8,007 nt of DNA, taken from positions 1 through 8,007 of the forward strand of contig JBDTCO010000148.1 in assembly GCA_039923495.1 (NCBI GenBank), written 5' to 3'. Shown piece after piece: positions 4,386 through 8,007 of this stretch. Position numbers and translations under genes: made by a program. The notes under the pieces are model-generated. The model was not told the DNA's origin. It was given only the letters and a program-made list of their open reading frames with translations, and searched no databases. Position 1 is the stretch's first letter, and the number at the start of each line of letters is the position of its first letter. This stretch comes from JBDTCO01 sp039923495 (lineage in GTDB: Bacteria; Myxococcota_A; Polyangia; Palsa-1104).

Positions 4386-6059
4386 ATGGCGCGTGGAAGG
4401 CACGGACAAGAGCCCGAGCTGCGACTCATCATCGCGTACAAGGTTGGCAAGTCAGTCGTGCTCACCGTCGCCGCGCTCGTGCTCGTCCTGTCCTCTGTCG
4501 GACTCCATGATCAACTTCGCCACCTCGCGCTGAGCTGGCAGCAGCACGTGACGCACGCATGGAGCGTCGCCCTTTCGCGCGTGCTCGTCCGCGCGACGAA
4601 CCCGATCCACGAACTCATCCTGGTGCTCGTACTCGCCGCCCAGGGCCTCGTCAGCGCTGCAGAAGCGTGGATCCTGCACCGTCGATATCGTTGGGGACCC
4701 TGGGTGGTGGCTGCGATGACCGCGCTGCCGTTGCCCGTGGAGATACTTCTCCTGGTGCAACGGCTCACCATCGCACGGGTCGGCCTCTTCGCGGGAAACG
4801 CGCTCATCTTCGCGAGTCTCATCGGCCACGCGCGAAGAGACTCGCGGCGGCGAAGGACGGTCGCCGAGAGTAGACCGCTGCAAGTGGTCTCAGCGAACTT
4901 GCGTCACCCGAAAGACTCCGAGATCGCCGCGCTCGCCTCCGCGACGTATACGGTCGGCTCGAACCGAGTTGCGCTGCTTCGTGACGGCCTTCAGGCCTTT
5001 CCCGCGATGCTGCGGGCGATCGCGGAAGCGCGTCAGACGGTCTGCCTCGAGACGTACATGCTGCGCGATGACCACACCGGATCCCGCTTTGCGGACGCAC
5101 TGTGCGCTCGCGCGCGCGCAGGCGTCGAGGTCAGTCTGATCTACGATAGCTGGGGGTCCTCCGTCTCGGCTGCTCTCGAGACGCGCCTCCGAGAGGCGGG
5201 GGTCCGTATTGTCGCGTTTCATCGCTTCCGATTCGGCGGGTGGCCGTGGCGGTTTCTGTCGCGGATGTGGCATCGCGACCACCGCAAGCTGCTCGTCGTC
5301 GATGGGCGCATGGGCTACCTCGGCGGCCTCAACCTGGCCGACGACTACGCCGCACCCGAGGACCACGGGCGTGGATGGCGCGATACGAACGTGTCTGTCG
5401 AGGGGCCGGCGGCGATAGAGTTGCAGCGTTTGTTCATGCTCACCTGGCGACGAAGCGGAGGCATGCCCTTCGATGCTCGTCGATACGGCGCGCACGACCT
5501 ACCCGATGCGGATGCGCGCGTGCGCATCATCGGCAGCAGCTTCCGCGCGTGCGGGCGCGCTGTCCGTGCCGCCTATCTCGCAGCGATCACGAGGTCGCAG
5601 CACAGCGTCCTTCTCACCAGCGCCTATTTCCTTCCGCCCCGTGGGATGCGACGTGCGCTTTATTGTGCGGCTCGCCGCGGCGTCAAGGTGAGCATCATCG
5701 TCGCTGGCACGACCGATGTCCCGGCGGTTCTCTATGCCGGGCGCGCCGCCTACGGACGTCTCATCCGCGCTGGCATCCGCATCTTCGAGTGGCATGGGCG
5801 CGTGCTACACGCCAAGACCGCGAGCGTCGATGGGCGCTGGGCGACCGTGGGTTCCTCGAACCTCGATACCCGATCGCTGCTCGTCGACCTCGAGGTGAAC
5901 GCGATCATCGAGGACGAGCCCTTCGCGATGGCGGTTGAAGCGATGTTCGTGGCCGACCTCGCGAATTGCACCGAGGTGACGCTCGCCAACTGGGCGCTGC
6001 GCCCGTTCTTCCCTCGGGCACTGTCTGCGTTCCTCGTTCTGTTCCGGCGCTGGATGTGA
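4386..6059 (+). CDS. DUF2127-like membrane domain fused to a phospholipase D/cardiolipin synthase-type protein
   Basis: A 557-aa protein. Residues about 10-150 resemble DUF2127: LRLIIAYKVGKSVVL, hydrophobic segments near 14-40, 74-97, 105-127 and 130-148, and RWGPWVV plus LPLPVEILLL. A basic linker (RRDSRRRR, 150-157) leads to a phospholipase D-type module, about 190-557. Both HKD motifs are intact: H299-x-K301-x4-D306 followed by GGLN, and H475-x-K477-x4-D482 followed by GSSNLD (489-494). The paired half-sites are those of bacterial cardiolipin synthases, which join two phosphatidylglycerols (or use phosphatidylethanolamine) at the inner membrane; other phosphatidyl-transfer or hydrolysis reactions are possible. 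Ordinary Cls enzymes have only two short N-terminal helices. The ATG at 4386 follows an in-frame stop at 4362-4364 and has AGAGG (4371-4375) 10 bases upstream. The catalytic class is near certain, exact substrate not. Confidence 0.9.
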   Translation: MARGRHGQEPELRLIIAYKVGKSVVLTVAALVLVLSSVGLHDQLRHLALSWQQHVTHAWSVALSRVLVRATNPIHELILVLVLAAQGLVSAAEAWILHRRYRWGPWVVAAMTALPLPVEILLLVQRLTIARVGLFAGNALIFASLIGHARRDSRRRRTVAESRPLQVVSANLRHPKDSEIAALASATYTVGSNRVALLRDGLQAFPAMLRAIAEARQTVCLETYMLRDDHTGSRFADALCARARAGVEVSLIYDSWGSSVSAALETRLREAGVRIVAFHRFRFGGWPWRFLSRMWHRDHRKLLVVDGRMGYLGGLNLADDYAAPEDHGRGWRDTNVSVEGPAAIELQRLFMLTWRRSGGMPFDARRYGAHDLPDADARVRIIGSSFRACGRAVRAAYLAAITRSQHSVLLTSAYFLPPRGMRRALYCAARRGVKVSIIVAGTTDVPAVLYAGRAAYGRLIRAGIRIFEWHGRVLHAKTASVDGRWATVGSSNLDTRSLLVDLEVNAIIEDEPFAMAVEAMFVADLANCTEVTLANWALRPFFPRALSAFLVLFRRWM

Positions 6060-6102
6060 TCTCGTCCTGGTCCTTGGCGGTCGGTGACACGATCGTCCCG
6101 AC

Positions 6103-6143
6103 GGACAAATTGTCCCGCGCGTACGCGGCGAGCGGAACGCTCG
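6103..6143. repeat. Cluster of three adjacent inverted repeats after the PLD gene
   Basis: In order: GGACAA-A-TTGTCC (6103-6115), CGCGTACGCG (6118-6127, perfect palindrome) and CGAGCG-GAA-CGCTCG (6129-6143, six-bp stem with three-base loop). They start 44 bp after the PLD stop. The third could be an intrinsic-terminator stem, though no T run follows. The first has the look of a dimeric operator. Symmetry is certain; function is not. Confidence 0.6.
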
Positions 6144-6254
6144 ACCGCCCCCGCGAAGTGAGCTGGCGGAGGCGCGTGGTCGCTTGTAGGCCACGCCAAC
6201 CGCGCCTCTCCAGGCGACGGCACCTTGGTATGCCCTGTGCTGAGGGGCGACGCC

Positions 6255-6338
6255 ATGGATCTCCGACATACGCGGGCGCCGACCCAGCACGTCGGCGAGA
6301 TCGAGACGATCACGCTCGGCATGGCATACGCATTCTGA
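6255..6338 (+). CDS. Doubtful 27-aa ORF, possible leader peptide upstream of nuoF
   Basis: ATG at 6255 with AGGGG (6243-6247) seven bases upstream, ending TGA at 6336-6338, 120 bp before nuoF. The peptide begins MDLRHTRAPTQ and ends GMAYAF. It is not recognisable, and has no run of a single amino acid that would suggest attenuation. It is listed only because of its ribosome-binding site and position in an otherwise empty 399-bp gap. Confidence 0.12.
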   Translation: MDLRHTRAPTQHVGEIETITLGMAYAF

Positions 6339-6458
6339 GCACCGACCCAAGGAGCCATCCTGAGATGAGTAGCTCCGTACTGAGCAATTGCCGCCCGATC
6401 CCGCTCCGCCGCGCGGCAAGAACCACGCTGCCCACGGTCACGGACACCAAGAGGACCC

Positions 6459-7918
<1,460 letters not shown>

Positions 7919-7922
<4 letters not shown>

Positions 7923-8007
7923 TCATCGACGGTGTGATGCTTCTGTGGTTCGCGCTGGTCGCGCTGTCGGTCGCCTTCGTGGCCATCGACATCCGGTCGA
8001 TGCCGCT
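7919..8007 (+). CDS. Small membrane protein, DUF4396-like (3' truncated by window edge)
   Basis: The first 29 complete codons are visible. The N-terminus, MIIDGVMLLW then FALVALSVAFVAIDIRSMP, is one hydrophobic helix followed by a D-x-R-x-x-P turn. The LLWFxLxALSVxFVAxD pattern is how I remember DUF4396 proteins starting, but the fragment is too short to be sure; a small cytochrome-oxidase-like or other one-helix protein would look similar. The ATG lies in the ATGA overlap with the nuoF stop (7919-7922), so it is very likely co-translated with nuoF. That links an uncharacterised membrane protein to NADH oxidation, or simply reflects local gene packing. The remainder lies beyond the right edge. 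Confidence 0.55.

Larger units (their letters stand above)
6060..6458. other. Intergenic region between the PLD gene and nuoF
   Basis: These 399 bp hold no gene I can support. The left third contains three adjacent inverted repeats (6103-6143). A small hairpin CGCCT-CTCC-AGGCG lies at 6203-6216. A 27-codon frame (6255-6338) has AGGGG eight bases upstream but matches nothing known. AAGGAG (6349-6354) precedes an ATG at 6365 whose frame is out of register with nuoF. There is no trace of nuoE, the usual upstream neighbour. The nuoF promoter is presumably here, but no clear -35/-10 pair is visible. Confidence 0.5.

Noticed and set aside
6219..6233. GGCAC...TATGC resembling a sigma-54 -24/-12 promoter upstream of nuoF
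   Set aside because: The distance between the GG and GC elements is one base too long and the -12 part is poor. No other sigma-54 feature is visible.

Overview
The window is GC-rich with strong GC bias at third codon positions. It probably comes from a Gram-negative soil or aquatic bacterium, with Myxococcota/Polyangia the best guess. That guess rests on composition, the secreted DUF1554-like tail at the left edge, the CRTAC1/UnbV propeller protein and the general look of the NuoF; no rRNA or other taxonomic marker is present. I see no CRISPR array, tRNA, rRNA, intact insertion sequence or phage gene.

Layout. (1) 1-203, + strand: the 3' end of a secreted, Cys/Trp-rich DUF1554-like protein, facing the next genes tail to tail across 87 bp that contain a long inverted repeat. 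(2) 291-2875, - strand: a two-gene unit. A 599-aa CRTAC1-type protein (FG-GAP/VCBS beta-propeller plus ASPIC/UnbV domain) overlaps by ATGA a 262-aa NQR2/RnfD-family membrane protein; none of the other Rnf/Nqr genes is present. (3) 2876-3144: 269 bp without a convincing gene, holding a 6-2-6 dyad, a strong ribosome-binding site with an orphan start codon, and a less GC-rich patch. (4) 3145-4046, - strand: a DUF5676-like small membrane protein overlapping by ATGA a secreted DUF4142 protein. (5) 4047-4385: a divergent intergenic region with five perfect 15-bp tandem repeats just upstream of the next gene. (6) 4386-6059, + strand: a fusion of an N-terminal DUF2127-like membrane domain to a phospholipase D/cardiolipin synthase-type module with two intact HKD motifs. 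(7) 6060-6458: an intergenic region with three adjacent inverted repeats. (8) 6459-7922, + strand: nuoF, the NADH/FMN subunit of complex I, overlapping by ATGA a small membrane protein (DUF4396-like) that runs off the right edge.

How the genes may work together. The window is a series of small co-translated pairs, three of which are joined by ATGA overlaps. Most products act at or outside the membrane: lipid headgroup chemistry (PLD), a redox-type membrane scaffold (RnfD-like), envelope proteins of unknown role (DUF4142, DUF5676, DUF4396), and one soluble NADH-oxidising subunit. No gene forms a recognised defence or mobile system. The least explained units are the CRTAC1/RnfD-like pair, the DUF2127-PLD fusion, and nuoF without nuoE or nuoG beside it.
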